NCBI GenBank assembly: GCA_026225945.1
Contig: JAMJFZ010001133.1
Location: 17,983,501 to 18,047,500, forward strand
Reading direction: 5' to 3'
Length of the DNA: 64,000 bases
Source: Cricetomys ansorgei
Lineage: Eukaryota > Chordata > Mammalia > Rodentia > Nesomyidae
In this document: in pieces, positions 22,386 through 35,445 of the stretch
How positions within the stretch are numbered: the stretch's first letter is position 1
Layout: the number at the start of each line of letters is the position of its first letter
Program-made: the position numbers and the translations under genes
Notes under the pieces: generated by a model
Told to the model about the DNA's origin: nothing
What the model saw: the letters and a program-made list of their open reading frames with translations, nothing else
Database searches by the model: none

Positions 22386-25300
22386 AGTTTTCTTTAGTTG
22401 CTTCACACACTTATTTGACAAACATCCTGGACATCATTGAATGGGATAGCGATTCTGGTCTCTGCTCATCTTAAAATCAACAGTATCTCCTGATTCTCAA
22501 ACTAAACAAGGAACGGATCTTACCAGAAACAGAATCTTGGAAGCTGACCGAAAATCTATCATTCTTAGGTACTGCTGATGGAACTAGGATGTGAAAACAC
22601 ACAGTGCCCTAGTTATATGTATTGTCTGATCAGGACAAGATCGTCCGAACTTCCCAGCGATGAGATGCTTCCAACAAACGGGGCAGATTCCACAGCAGTG
22701 TGCACTTTATCGGGACCATCTATTTTATAAGGGACATTCTTAGGTGGTACTTAAATCCACATTAAAAACAAATATTCAAAAGTCTGATCAAATTTGTTCT
22801 ATGTACATTTCACAACTAAAATCCAGAACAGTTATGCTCTATGTGCAGCTATTTGAAAATATGGATTTTAAAAGTAATTGTCACCATAGATAAGGTAGCA
22901 AATACTGCCAACCTATCTTCTCTTCCTCCCCGCCCCCCCCTCTCTCTTTCTTACTAAAATTTCTTAGACTTTCACATACATTGACCCCTCACCCCACAAA
23001 ATACATTTTTCAATGTTTAGAGCCCATGTGGGTAACACAGAGAAAAATCAAAGAAAACACCTACTGGAGCAAGGCAACCCACGTCTTCTACGGAAAGTAT
23101 AAATCCATCTTCTGGGAGTGATGGAGCTGAATGGCTCCACTCCAGGCTGTGAGACAAGCACATACTTCTTCACAAGATCCTACATTATAGATGGTGGATA
23201 AATATATGTGCCCTGAGAAGTATGTGTAAAAAGTTACTTTCCAGGGGAGAGAACTGAAGATGCCTGCCAATATCAACAGTATACAGAGGAAACTGAACTC
23301 AAACCAGGAACTGCAACCCAATCTCCATGGGGTTGTGACACAGCTCAAGGCCATGCCAAAGGCAATGATTGATAGCTTGTGGCTCAACTTTCAAGATGCA
23401 AGTGATATCCTGATTCCCTTATAGAGTGGGTCTCACTGTAGGGTAAGGTTTCCCCCCTTCCCCAGGAATGAAGAAGGCAGGTCTTTTGTTCGCTGGGGGT
23501 TGAGACCTGAAAAGGCAGATGCCAATCCCAGTCTCTACAACATTTATTAAAATATTTAAGTCGCTGCTACTTCCAATAATTGTCATTTGAGATTTTTTTA
23601 TGTATATCTTTTCATTTATCTGCTTGAAAGAAAATTTGCCTGAACAGAAACATAGAATAACCTCTTATCTTGACCTGATCTAAACCAATCTAACCAACTA
23701 ACTACGCAAAGGGTCAGGTGATTTTTCCCTAAGTGCTGGGGAAGTAGGAAATATTTTTGGCCTTATGAGCCAAATATACATTTGGCCTTGTAAGCCAAAA
23801 CTACATTCCTGGTTGTTGAGACTATACAAGCCTGTATTACCTCAACAAAAGCATGTAAAGGAATGGCTAGAGGTGTATTCTGAAATACTTTATTGCTCAT
23901 GTTGTAGTTGGTGCTACTTCAATTCACATGTGGCTCGGGGTTGAAGTCCTCTGACCTCTGATCTCTGTTTCTGAAAATGTGACCCCGGAAACCCAATAGT
24001 GTGTTGACACAACCTTTGATTCTTATGATGATGTGTCTTTCCTCTGTACACGCTTCTCCCCACACACTGGACCTCCATGAGAATATTCTGAGCACATGGC
24101 TTTCCTGTCTAATCTGAGATAACTTCTATGGTCTGGAAGGAGTACCTCAAGATCCACTTCAGGGAAATTCACTAGCCCGGATAATCATGGACGGTATGCA
24201 CGGTTAAAGACTCCACTGTCTACAGATACGGTGCTTCAGGGACTGCCAACCCCAAGGTTGAGAAAGTGCAGCAGCTTTCACACTGCAGAGCCCTGAGCAC
24301 TGCGTGGACTCTAGGCAACCATGAAGGAGGAACAAGAATCACTGTCAAGGGTGTCTGTCCATGGAACACCGAGTCCACAGAGAATCACTCAGAATCAGAA
24401 GCTGTGGTTCGGGAGAAACACCCAGGATTCTGCCACAGGATATATTCCTTTATACACACAAATCACCCTCTCGATCTAGAGCCAAGGTCTCCATAGCTCC
24501 AGCTCCGTTCCTCACCCTCATACACAGACCACGCCACTCACTCCGGCTACACCAACAAACCTGAAACTTTGTCTAGTCAACAAAACACATGTCGCCCTTC
24601 AACTTGCCTGACAGTCACTCTGCTGGGTGCAGATCAACATGTAATTAAGCAGCTTCTCCTAAGAGTTGAGATTCCAGGCTTTTGTGTTCAGAGAGCATAA
24701 GAAACGGTAACCCAAGTAAGTATTTCACAAGGTAGTGCTTCTTCCATGTTGTACTCTTGCTGAGACCATTTCAGGTTTAACCAGAACTTGATCTCCTCGA
24801 TGGAGAATATGACAGAAAATTACCAAATTCTATTCTAGGAGCGCAAGGTCAGGATGTCCCAGCTACCTTATCTCAGCTTCTGTTAAACTGCCTGCAGCTG
24901 CCAAGCCAGATGCTTAGACATAGTTTTTGCCTTTGCTAAACTCTGTGCTCTGCTCTGAACACTCAGAGCTACACTTCAGCGCTGAAAACACGAGTGTAGT
25001 CCCAGTAGGCGGGAATAAAGGCTTCCAATTGGCTGTAAACTGCATCTGAGTGGTCATCTCGCATAGGCTCCCTGTAACAAGCATCCCATACAAGTTTGGT
25101 TTAACCCCAACCTAAAAATGAGCAGCACAATCCTTCTTATTTGAAATCCTGATCCAGACAGACTTGGACCCCACTTCCTACTCCTGTCTCTAAGGCAGAA
25201 GAGTACAGTCATAAGAGGTGATTTCTCCTATAATGCTCGAGTTAGATACTGTTTCATCTCCCTCCCAAATTATTTTCTGGAGATCCAAGAGAACACACGC

Positions 25301-26239
25301 AGGGATGGATGGGTAGAAGGATATGAACAGAAATAAGTCGCCATAGAAAAGGAAACTATGCCTGCATTCATCCAGCAAATACTAAGTATGTCTATTCAAA
25401 TTAACTGTCTTATTCCCAGACTTTATTTCTGTTCTTTTGACTTTTAATAGCCCAATATTGGTTTTCTCGCCTACTGCTTGTTGATACCCAATTTGCTGTG
25501 CTGTTGATTCATAGGCAACTTTTCATGCCAAGTACCAGAGGAGGAATTACAAAAGGATGGGGCTAGAGGGAACAGCACGGTGGCTTTTCAGATAAGGCAC
25601 AGGAGTCAGCAGCTCTCCTGCGGATGGTAGACGTACCTCTCACCCTTCCATAGGCCTCTGATTGTAAGTATCCTCAGGCATCATCATCCTGATGATGATG
25701 ATGATGACACTAGAACATGGAGACACTGAGTGGCCTGCCCGAGAGGCTCACTCTAACTCTGAATGCTAATGCCAAATGTCACAACCGGTCCTCCTTTCAG
25801 TCAGAGGGAGAATGTTTCCTTTACTTAGATGACACCACACATCTGGCTTCACAAAGAAACCGAGTAAATTCTACATTGGGATGTAAATCATAAACTTTTT
25901 AAGAAAACCCAATTGCACAAAGGCACACTCAATCCCTTCCTTGTAACTGTTTCCGTATGTTACTGCAGGACTTACTTAGCTTTTATTGTCTCTTATCTCT
26001 TTAAGCAGTTTTAACAAAAAAAAAATCTGAAGAGGAACAGAAAAAAACAGAAACAAACTATGCTATCTTGCCTCAACTCTGCCTTCCCCCCGTGACTCCC
26101 CCCAACATTATATGCTGTGTTAGTGTGATACATACGTTTAGTTAACGGGACATATGCTATCATTCTCAATAGGGTTCCTCTGGTGGCGCATGTCCTCTGG
26201 CTTTGGGATACATAATGTCATGCATTACAGTATCAAACA
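22386..26239. other. Unique intronic sequence
   Basis: About 3.9 kb free of recognised SINEs or LTRs. Poly-C and CT runs lie near 22928-22950, and a small GAT repeat at 25680-25710. Confidence 0.5.
25680..25710. repeat. (ATC)/(GAT) short inverted trinucleotide repeat
   Basis: CATCATCATCC is followed by five GAT units. The halves are partly complementary. Confidence 0.8.
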
Positions 26240-26810
26240 GAAGCTTTATTGGTCCATAAGTACTTCCCATTCATTCTTCCTTAAATGCTTAGCAGCAACA
26301 GTCCTTACTGCCTCTATGGCTTCGCCTTTTCCAGAAGGACATATGGCTGGACTCTTACAGAATGTAACCTTTTCAAATTTGCTTCTTTTAGTTGTAATGG
26401 GCACTTACATTTCCTTTATGTCTTCCTAGTTTGACAGCTTGCTTCTGTTTATAAGTGAGTACTGTTCCATCGCATGAATGTTGCAAAGTCCATGTAACCA
26501 TTCACCTTGGTTGCCCCAAAGTTTAGTGGTCATCTTTGGGGAAGATGGCCACTATAAACAACTCCGTCCGTGTCTAGAATAGAAGTTTCTAGTTTCATCG
26601 CAAAAACGGCAAAAGGCTCAGTTGCTGGGCTACAAGGTAACAATAGGTATCCTTTTGTTAGAAATGGTCAACTGTCTCCTGTAATGGCTGCAACATCACC
26701 AACATCTGGTTAATGACAGGGGTGACAATTGATTATCACTTCAATTCACGACAGCTCTTGTGGAATATATCTGTTGTATCCCTGGGGCAACCTCTGACTT
26801 TCAACATGCT
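26240..26810 (-). mobile_element. Ancient L1 fragment
   Basis: Plus-strand words AAGTGAGTACTGTTCCATCG, TAACCATTCACCTTGG and TTGCTGGGCTACAAGGTAAC follow, in order, the reverse complement of the mammalian L1 3' region. It is highly diverged with no ORF. Confidence 0.65.
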
Positions 26811-27470
26811 TGCCTACAGATGATCACAATTGCTGTCTTCTAAGTTCCTGCAGGGTTTGCTGTGCTCGCTGACTCGCTCGCTGACTAAACGCTCATTAAG
26901 TTGAAACTCTACACTAGGCAGCAGCTTGGTACTGAAGGCAGAGCTATGAATAAGATGCATTGTTCCAATACTCACAGGGCCTACAGAGTAGCCTGAACTG
27001 GGATGCTGGCATTGAGGTCCCATCACAGCTGTGACCAAAGGTTCTCACAGCAGCGTACAGAGAAAAGGCCCTGTGTACAGAGCTAGGATAACAAAGCAAA
27101 GACCCCCTTCTTCAACAGTGGGCTTTGCAAAGTTGCCAGGAGGAATTTTTCCTAACAGAAACCCAAGAAAGGAAAGCAACTCAGAAACTACAGCAAGAAA
27201 GTGCTGGTTAAGGTTTCAGAATAAGAATGTTTCTCATCCCTGAGAGTGATTCTGACAAACACAAGTGATATGAGAACTCAGCTTTTTGAAATGAATACTT
27301 CAGTATAGGATACATAGAGTTATAATGGCCCATTTCCAATAAACTACACTAACAGATATGTTCAATATTTCTGATGAGATATTTACTAATATTTAACAAA
27401 CACTCACATTTTAGAGATACCCTCCCAGCAGCCTTTTGTTCCTACTGGTAGGTTGACTGCTGGAAGGACC
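26811..27470. other. Unique intronic sequence
   Basis: Nothing is recognised. A CGCTGACTCGCTCGCTGAC mini-repeat lies near 26866. Confidence 0.45.
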
Positions 27471-27606
27471 TCCCTCCAAGCCAGCTCACATTAGCTACAA
27501 AGGGCTTCCTGGGGAAAGAAATGCAGGACCTAAGAGTCCCCGCCAAGGTGTAGCTCAGCACATTGTGTCATGATTAGACCTCAGTGCCAATAAAGATCCA
27601 TTAGGT

Positions 27607-27637
<31 letters not shown>
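27471..27637 (+). pseudogene. Likely 3' end of a retroposed transcript (unidentified)
   Basis: An AATAAA at 27589-27594 is followed 13 nt later by an uninterrupted run of 30 A (27608-27637). This is the arrangement of a processed mRNA end. The upstream boundary is set by guess, the source transcript is not recognised and no clear target-site duplication was found. The clean A-tail suggests a fairly young insertion. A SINE of unknown type is the alternative. Confidence 0.45.
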
Positions 27638-27638
<1 letters not shown>

Positions 27639-28844
27639 AACTGAGTCAGCAGTATCTTTGCAGTGACCTGAGCCCTTGTGTTGGCACAGAGTTGGGAATT
27701 TCTCAGCAAGGAGGATAAAGGAGGCTGAGACAGTTTCTGATTCACAGACAGCACAACAGAGCTGGAAAAAGGCAGCCACATAAGCAGGAGTGACCAAAAG
27801 GAAAAGTAGAATATCTTGAAGAATACTAGTCCCTCCAGCTCTGCTCAGGTGCCTTCCATGAGTTCTCTCTGGGTGAGGAAACTGGCCTGGGCTGTTGATG
27901 CTGGCTTCTAGACCTGGACACTGGGAATTCTCATCACATGGCACAGCAACAGGGGCCTCTGTGACTGGTAAGGAACTCAAACTAGGATGTGTTTCATCCA
28001 GTCTTTGAAGACACCTAAGTGCTCCAACTTCCAAAAACTCAGCAATCCCATGGTTTCTGCATCTAATCTTCAGAGTAGACAACGAGAATAGAACAGTCTA
28101 GCTATGTGCACTTCTGTTCAAAGACTGATGGGAGTATATAAGGCCAACAGGGTATGTTGTCCACCTCGGCTCTCTGTGCTGTCTCTAAACCATTTCTAAC
28201 AATATGGCAATCTTCCCAAATCTCCACCTCCTCTCTGACTCCTGCTCTGGGCTTACACCCCATAGAGCCAAAAGACTTTTTTTACATATACCCACCTGCA
28301 TTTCTCATGGCATCTCAAACAGCATGGCCAGAGAAGAACTAGATCTTGCAACAGGGCAAGATCTAGAGCTTAGCGTTTGTTTCTCTCTTTCCCTCAATCT
28401 TCTTCACATGGCCAATCCAGGAGCAATTCCTGATGACTCTAACTTTGAACATATCCTGACCCTACCCATCTCCATCTCCACTGATGAAAGCTCATGCCAG
28501 GATCTCTTCAAGGAAGAATACAAGAGCACTACTGCTGGATCCCTCGGTCCAGTTTCTAGATAGTAACCACGGTGACAATAGCAAATTTGTTTCACATCAT
28601 TTCCTTCTTAGAACACTCGAATGCCTCTATTACAGCTTGAATACAATCTGAATTCCCAATATCATGCTCAAAACCATATATACTGAGCCCTATACACCTC
28701 CTCAACCCCGTCTTTCTGTCACGAAGAATACAGAGTCAAATGATCACATCTTTAAAAAGACAGCCATGGCTTCCCCATGAAAGAGGAATCAATTATGCAT
28801 ACCTATGAACCTGTTTACAAAGCTATCTCCATTGCCCAAAGAAA
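27638..28844. other. Unique intronic sequence
   Basis: A 158-codon minus-strand ORF (27606-28082) runs into the poly-A tract as poly-Phe and shows no domain. Nothing else is recognised except the hairpin at 28339-28366. Confidence 0.45.
28339..28366. repeat. Perfect 11-bp inverted repeat
   Basis: CTAGATCTTGC pairs exactly with GCAAGATCTAG across a 6-nt loop (AACAGG). Confidence 0.85.
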
Positions 28845-28891
28845 GGAGAGAGAGAGACAGAGAGATAGAGAGACAGAGAAAGAGAGAGATA
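28845..28891. repeat. (GA)n microsatellite
   Basis: Imperfect GA/GACA/GATA repeats. Confidence 0.9.
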
Positions 28892-31313
28892 AAAGGCTCC
28901 CAATGAGTATGCTGAAGACATAAAAGCTGATATACCATCACTCAATACATCTGACACACTCATTTCTCCCTCTGATGTTGCAAATGACTTTTAATATTTC
29001 TTCTTGTTGAGCCAAAGATGCAGTCATTGCCCCAGTTTTGGCAACGGCATTGCATAAAAGATATAAGTTGGTGAATGCTAGGACCCTGCTCAAACTCCAG
29101 GAGAGACACCCGGGGCCACGGTAGCCCACACATTCCAACAAAGTCAATCCTTAGCTTGCACACTTAGCCACCAAGTAGAATAACAAGTAGGATGCAATGT
29201 AATATTTAAATAGTTTTATCCATTTATTTTCTTCTGGCTGAATTCTCATTAGTGAAATGGATCTTGCTGAAGAGTAAAAGCATTTATAGAAAACCCAAGT
29301 TCACAATAATGAGACTCAAAGACTCTCAGGAGGGGCTGGCGGATGAAAACCACTAGAACCCCATTTGACTTGCAGCTCACCACAGTACCATTTGTCTTTT
29401 TTCTTTTATTATTATACTTGATTTTTTTTAAGGCTTCAAAAACACCCTTCATATTTTATAAGCTTTAAAGTAATGGAAACACTAGTCATTGTTGACTTTT
29501 GCCCATGCCTCAAATTCAATTTTAAAGAGATATCATCAGGGGGGCTAAAAGGCCCTGGGCTGTACTTAAAATCATAGTAAACCGAATCATGTCTCCCTAA
29601 TTCCCCCTGTGAGTATGTCTGCAGCAGACTTACGAAGTGCACACTGGTGCCAATAATTCTAAGGAGAAAAATTCTTGTGCTTCCAAGACCCGATCCAAAC
29701 CAAACAGTGCACAGCACGTATGGGTAGGTGTTGAGGGGCTGCAAGGCCGAGATTTATGAGCAAAGATGAAAAGACCTTGAACGTGTATAGTTTGGCTAAG
29801 GAGACATGATAACTGCCCTTAAATATTTGACAGGGTAAACACCAAAGGGGAAAGAAAATAGCAGCCAAAGCTACACAAGGAAGGCAATTAGAAGGTAATG
29901 GGAATCTTGGGCAAACATGATAAAAAGCAGTCCTGGCAGGAGGACTCAGCAAATGGAAGAGTAACTTGCTTTGGTTCAGGACTTGCTACTACCCTGGGGG
30001 CCTTTCCTGAGGCTCCCCACCTCTCCTGCACCAAGAGCACTTGGCCCAACTTCCACACCAGCACAGGATGGCAAGAAGCCGAAGCCTGTGGGGAGGCAGC
30101 TTGGCCAAGTGCTCTGGAATCTCATCCCCATGTCTTCTGCTCTCCCTGCAGTCTAGTGGCAAAGATAGAAAAATGTTTCCACCAGGTCATCTCAGGATCC
30201 AGATTTGGAATCCAGTGTTGACATTCATGACTCTGGGTTCTAGTGTATCCAAGAAATACCAGGAGAGGAGAGGAATAGAGGAGGGCCAAGTCCTCACCAA
30301 AATGCCATACATGCACCATAACCTTGTTACAAAGCTGAGGTTCCCAAGCTGAGAATCAAGCCGCCTGGGAAATAAGAGGACATTCTCATAGCCACAGCCT
30401 GCAGAGGACAGCCTGAAATCCAAATGTCTGTTGTGCTGGAGCAGAGAATTTACACTCAGCCACTGGTCCCAGAGCAAGAGGTGTCATCAACCCTTCCCAG
30501 AGATCTCTCATTTCATCTAATCTTCTGTGATACATAGACACTCTTCTCCCTACCTCCCAACTATTTCTGACTTTGAAGAAACGGTTCTGCATGAAAGTTC
30601 ACTGCACAGCTTATATTAGGTTCCTAGAAACCCACCAAATATATTGACTAGAACCCAATTATATATTATATAATTTACTACTATAGCCATATTCCAAAAT
30701 TCCTAAGGGACTGCTCCTGACATTTGGAAGTAAAATAAGTACCGTTACCTTCCTACTCAGTCACACTTAAAGATGGCATATTGGGGGTATGTAGGAATTT
30801 CTAAACAACCTTGCCAAACTGTTAGAACATGTGCCATCCAGTGTAGTCACTACTGTTACCTCGATGACCCAAGCTGGGAAAAGCCCTTAAAAACCTTAGA
30901 AGCCATTGATTTTCTGTTTGTGACTTTTCTAAGCACAGGTTTATTTACAAGCAACTCCATGAATTTCCATTGACTTCCCCACGTTTGTCTGGTTGGCACA
31001 GACCAATCTGTTCAGGTTTAGCTCACTTTCACAAGTACTAAATGTCTTGGAATAGTAGTACTAGTGGTACCAATAGGAATCATAACACAACCTTAAACGT
31101 CACACCACTGCCTCTAATTCTGACCAGATCAGGATTCCGTTCTGATAAAAATCCCATGAAGCAGGTGCTCATTCTTATAACACACTATAAATGACTCAGT
31201 CGGGGCTCACCAGAATAAAGTGTAATGTGTGATGAAGGCACAGGGTAGAGCTGGGACTCAGGTACACCTCTACTCTGGCACCTCTGCTGGGGTTACAAGG
31301 ACTAGGGAAAAAA

Positions 31314-31409
31314 GACAAGCATGAGGATCATCAGTGCAAAATATCAAGGGACCAGGAAGGAGACAAGCATGGGGATCATCAGTGCAAAATATCAGGGGAC
31401 CAGGAAGGA
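31314..31409. repeat. Two-copy 48-bp tandem duplication
   Basis: GACAAGCATG...CCAGGAAGGA repeats at 31314 and 31362 with about two mismatches. Confidence 0.9.
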
Positions 31410-31538
31410 GACTTAGCTGAAACTCAGAGACTCAGAAGACACTGAGGACACAAACTGAAAAGGAAGAATTCAAGATGGGTTAGCCACATGAGGAACATGG
31501 CCCCACTCTGGAGATCTCTGACGAGTGATCACACCAAG

Positions 31539-31580
31539 AGATCACAGTGAGGATGGTAGAGATCACAGTGAGGATGGTAG
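31539..31580. repeat. Two-copy 21-bp tandem duplication
   Basis: A 21-bp unit containing GATCACAGTGAGGATGGTAG is present twice with no mismatch. Confidence 0.9.
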
Positions 31581-34484
31581 GCCTGACCTTGGCTGTGCTT
31601 TAGTTAAGTGACCAGACAGCAGACCTTGAATAGAATAGAGCAGCTGCCAAAGGAGCCGAGCAGAAGCTCTTTGAACTGTCTTGGCAAAAAACAGCAATGT
31701 GACAGGACAGCGAGTCTAAGAGGACCTCCTCAGCCAGCTTGCTGAAAGAACCTCTCTCCATGTGACACAACATGGAGCCACAGTAACTGTAGAGATAAAC
31801 CACTCTTCGAAGAGATCATACCATAACCACCACTGGTTACCTGGTTCCTTCTACCATGGAGACTAAGACTGGGGGAATTACACACATAAAGCTTCAGCAT
31901 GTGGAGGTCTCTGACTCTAGTCTGAACACCATTCTGACATCCTATGTCTATGTTTTCCCACATGCTGTTTTCATTCTAAAGTGGGAAACTTTTAAATGGT
32001 GGCAGCAGCAAGAAGCCACTGATGACTGATAAGAAAAATAGTGATAGAAAATTCTTAAAGACCAGAAATTCAAAATCCACAGATGTCTGGAAATATGTGG
32101 CCCATAAGCAAACAACCTCTGTGTTGTACTATTTAAATAATTGCATCATAGTGGTTATTAAATGCAACGAGACAGGCCACAAAGGAAATATTAAACTAGA
32201 ATACTAACCATGTAGGCAGATAGGTAGAGAATACATGGAAGACATATGTCCTATAAAACTCAGACCGTTTAACAAGCTGATGCTTCTAGAGAGCTCACTC
32301 CTGAGAACCTTGTGAGCAAGAGGATGCAATGTGCTGCTGATGATAATAGAACCTGTGGGCTAATCATTCTGGGATGTTTAGGTGTTTCTGACTATACTCC
32401 AATAAAGCATGCATAAAACATAATGTCATGAACAGATTTGCAATTCTCTTAGAAGAATCCAAAGCAGTATCTACCCCACAACAGAGCCTCTGAAGGCTAT
32501 TTTGATGTACCCATGGTCCTCCACCTCTCCTGGAACCCACACATTGAGCTGAGAGAGAGGTCATGCACCTTTCTCCATGCACCTCTATCTCGTGAAGGGG
32601 CTCCTACAGAACCAAACTACAGCGGGTGCTTAATAAAGGGTTACATAATAAAAAGTAAGGGAATAAATGGTGATCCTCAAATAGGAAAACATTGTCTTAT
32701 TAAGCATTGATTTAAACAAATGCCACAAGAACTAGAGTCTCATTGTGAAACTGGACATGTGGTTGATGTTTTCAGAAAGAGACTTCAATTAACTGAACAG
32801 CCTTTCATTTAAAATAGAAAGAACCTCACTTCTCTGTCAAAAGTGTTTCCTTGTGTGCCCTCACAATAGAAGCTCTAGAGAGGACGAACATGGGACTGGA
32901 AGCGAATGGGGACATTAATATGGGATGGATCGGCTAAGTGTGCCCAGAGCTAGAGAAAGAACCAAATCAGTGATATGGGTGGTAACACGCCAGCAGAGGC
33001 ACCAGTTGCACCAACCACCAAAACATAAAACAGCTGCTGCACTTTCAGTGCCTAAACCAAAGCGTTCTTCGTCCAAAGAATCAATGTGTGAAAGAGTCTA
33101 CATCCCAACTGGGAGATGGCAGGCAGCTTCTCTAGACAGAAGAAGCTGCAGACGCCTTTGATGTTAGCCATGGAAAGATCACTGAACTTGGACTCTAAGG
33201 TGAGAATCTGAAGGAGTCACAGCTGGACAGGATGAGGTAGGATAGGACATGCCCTAAGAAACAAGAACCAATAGGCACAGCAGATTTGATGGATGCCTGG
33301 GTGGTGTGGCTTTGTAGGAAGGTTTGTGGACAAAGAGGCTTAAACCTAATTAAACTGGGGGAATAAAAGCAGTTCATTGGTGATTTTATAGATAAGGAGG
33401 AGAATAACAACAACAACAAAAAAAAAAACCAAGGGAGTAAAGTGAAGTAAATGCAACAAAGCTCTGGGAAGATAAGGCACAAACAGCTTGGCACCGAGTC
33501 TGGGGAGACATTAAGGGCGGAGGCAAGAAGGAGTGACAGATGGGGCTGGCGTCGTGGATGGGCTCCATGTTGTCTTTGCTTCTGAGTTCCTCAGAGGAGC
33601 TGCCTCTTAGGAAGGTCTCCTAATGAGAGCTTTTTAATGAGAAAGCGCAATGTTCAGAACGAATGGATGCAGGAGGCCATGAGGGTAGATTCCAGCCCCA
33701 GTACCAGCGGGCTGGGTTGGGGGAGGAAGAGGTGGGGGTAGGGCAAGCCTCTTGCTTTGCTGTGTGCCCTCCTCCTGAGTTCCTCTTCAGGAGCCCTGTA
33801 GAGTGACCACGAAGCCTTGTATTATAAAGACAAATGCAGCTCAGAAAGTCAGCATGCCTGTCCTAGAAATGCTTCCCTTCCGAGGGTCTCTGCCAATCTG
33901 CCCACCACAGACACCCACTTTCTCCCCATCCCTGGGCAGATCCAGAAGGCTCTCCATTCTACAGCAGGATGCTGATAGAAAAAGCAGCCTTTGCAAGTAC
34001 GTACTCCTGCCTTAAAGTCTATCCTCAGAAGAAAGAGATGAGCATAGAAGTTTAGTGCAATTCACACTAATCCTCACAATGAGAAAATCTTGAATTATGG
34101 GCAAAGAAATAGAGGCATTTCCTCTGCAAACAAGAGACTGCCTGATAATGGGCCTTGAATTTCCATTTAAAAGAAAGAGATGTCTCCAAGAGTTCATAGT
34201 ATCAAGTATTCTCTAACTGAAACATAATATGTGGTTATCAGAGTATCAGCAACGAAATTACTAGAAAATTACCCATTTTTACTTCAGTACGGAGATTCTG
34301 TCAATTAAAAAATATTTTATCTCACAGTTAAAATGTTAGAGTGAACCATGGGTCGTGGCTCTTTCAGCCAAAATGGAAGTGGATGAATGAAAAAATAAGA
34401 AGCCCACTAAAATGTATCGGTACAGACAGCTACCCCATTAGTCATGGTACCCAAAAACTATTTGGAGAGAAATGTGGGCATACT

Positions 34485-34487
<3 letters not shown>

Positions 34488-34520
<33 letters not shown>

Positions 34521-34612
34521 ATGCATATATGTGTGTATATATATTCATACACACACACACACATGTGCGCGCGCACGCGCGAGCACGCGTGAGCCTGCGC
34601 ATGCACATGTGT
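34488..34612. repeat. (GT)n-(AT)-(AC)n and CG/CA alternating tract, Z-DNA prone
   Basis: A GT run (34488-34516) and an AC run (34548-34562) form an inverted pair around TATATATA. CATGTGCGCGCGCACGCGCG follows, an almost fully alternating purine-pyrimidine tract. Confidence 0.95.
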
Positions 34613-34614
34613 GC

Positions 34615-35020
34615 TCTATAGCTTTATGTCAACTTGACACAGGCTAAATTCATCTGAGAGGACGGAAACTCGATTAACAAAATACCACCTTAAGACTGGC
34701 TGTAGGCAAGCCTGTAAAGCATTTTCTTAATTATTGACAAAAGAGAGAGGGCCTAGCCATTGTGGGTGGGGCCAACCCTGCGCTGGTCGTCTTGGGTTCT
34801 ATATGAAAGCAAGCTAATAAGCCGTGTGAAGCACGCCAGTAAGCAGCACCCCTCAATGGCCTCTGCATCAGCTCCTGCCTCCAGGTTCCTCCCGCCTGAG
34901 TTCCTGTTCTGGCTTCCTTCAGTGATGGACTATAATGCAGAAGTGTAAGCCAAAAACACTCATTTCTCTCCAGCTTGCTTCTTGGTCATGGCATTTCCTC
35001 ACCGCAATAGAAATCTTAAG
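34615..35020 (+). mobile_element. ERVL/MaLR-type LTR, well preserved
   Basis: It starts TATGTCAACTTGACACAGGC and runs through GCCATTGTGGGTGGGGCC, CAGCTCCTGCCTCCAGGTTC and AGTGATGGACTATAATGC. It ends CTTGGTCATGGCATTTCCTC. It is the most complete copy of this repeat family in the window. Confidence 0.75.
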
Positions 35021-35039
35021 CCAATATATATGATCTTCC

Positions 35040-35112
35040 TACATAACCCAGGTCGACCTTGAGTCCTCCTTCCTTATCCTCCCAAGTTCTGGGATTATAG
35101 GTATACAGAACT
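35040..35112 (-). repeat. B1 SINE fragment, minus orientation
   Basis: CCCAGGTCGACCTTGAGTCC and CCTCCCAAGTTCTGGGATTA with TAGGTATACAGAACTATG are the reverse of a B1 body and head, diverged. Confidence 0.65.
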
Positions 35113-35127
35113 ATGTTTTGTCAGCTC

Positions 35128-35445
35128 TTTCTCTCTCTCTCTCTCTCTCTGTATGTGTAGGGGGGTAAATGAAAGCACACAAATAGAGATCAGAAAACAA
35201 GGACAACTTAGGGCTTTGGTTCCCATCTTCTACCTGGCTTGAAACAGTGTCTCACTGGTGTTCACATCTGAGCCTGGCCACTGAACTCCCAGGAATCTTC
35301 TCGATCTCCCTTCTCCCCATAAGAGCACTGGGATTACAAATGTATACTATGCTTCCTGGCTTTACATAGGTTCCAGAGATTCAAACCAAGGTCCTCAGGC
35401 TTGTATGGCAAGTTCTTTACCTACTGGGCTATCTCCCAAGCCTAG
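35128..35445 (-). repeat. B4 SINE, minus orientation
   Basis: From left to right: a TC/TG tract, TTGAAACAGTGTCTCACTGG (reversed B1-like body), GAGCACTGGGATTACAAATG and CTACTGGGCTATCTCCCAAG (reversed tRNA-like head). It sits directly after a B1 in the same orientation. Confidence 0.8.

Larger units (their letters stand above)
28892..34487. other. Repeat-poor intronic sequence (5.6 kb)
   Basis: No SINE or LTR is recognised except small tandem duplications at 31.3-31.6 kb, a faint MIR-like remnant near 31130-31265 and a (CAA)n/A run at 33404-33428. No exon is recognised. Confidence 0.5.

Noticed and set aside
27606..28082. 158-codon minus-strand ORF ending in poly-Phe
   Set aside because: It runs into the complement of a 30-A tail, so its end is an artefact. 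The rest shows no family signature.
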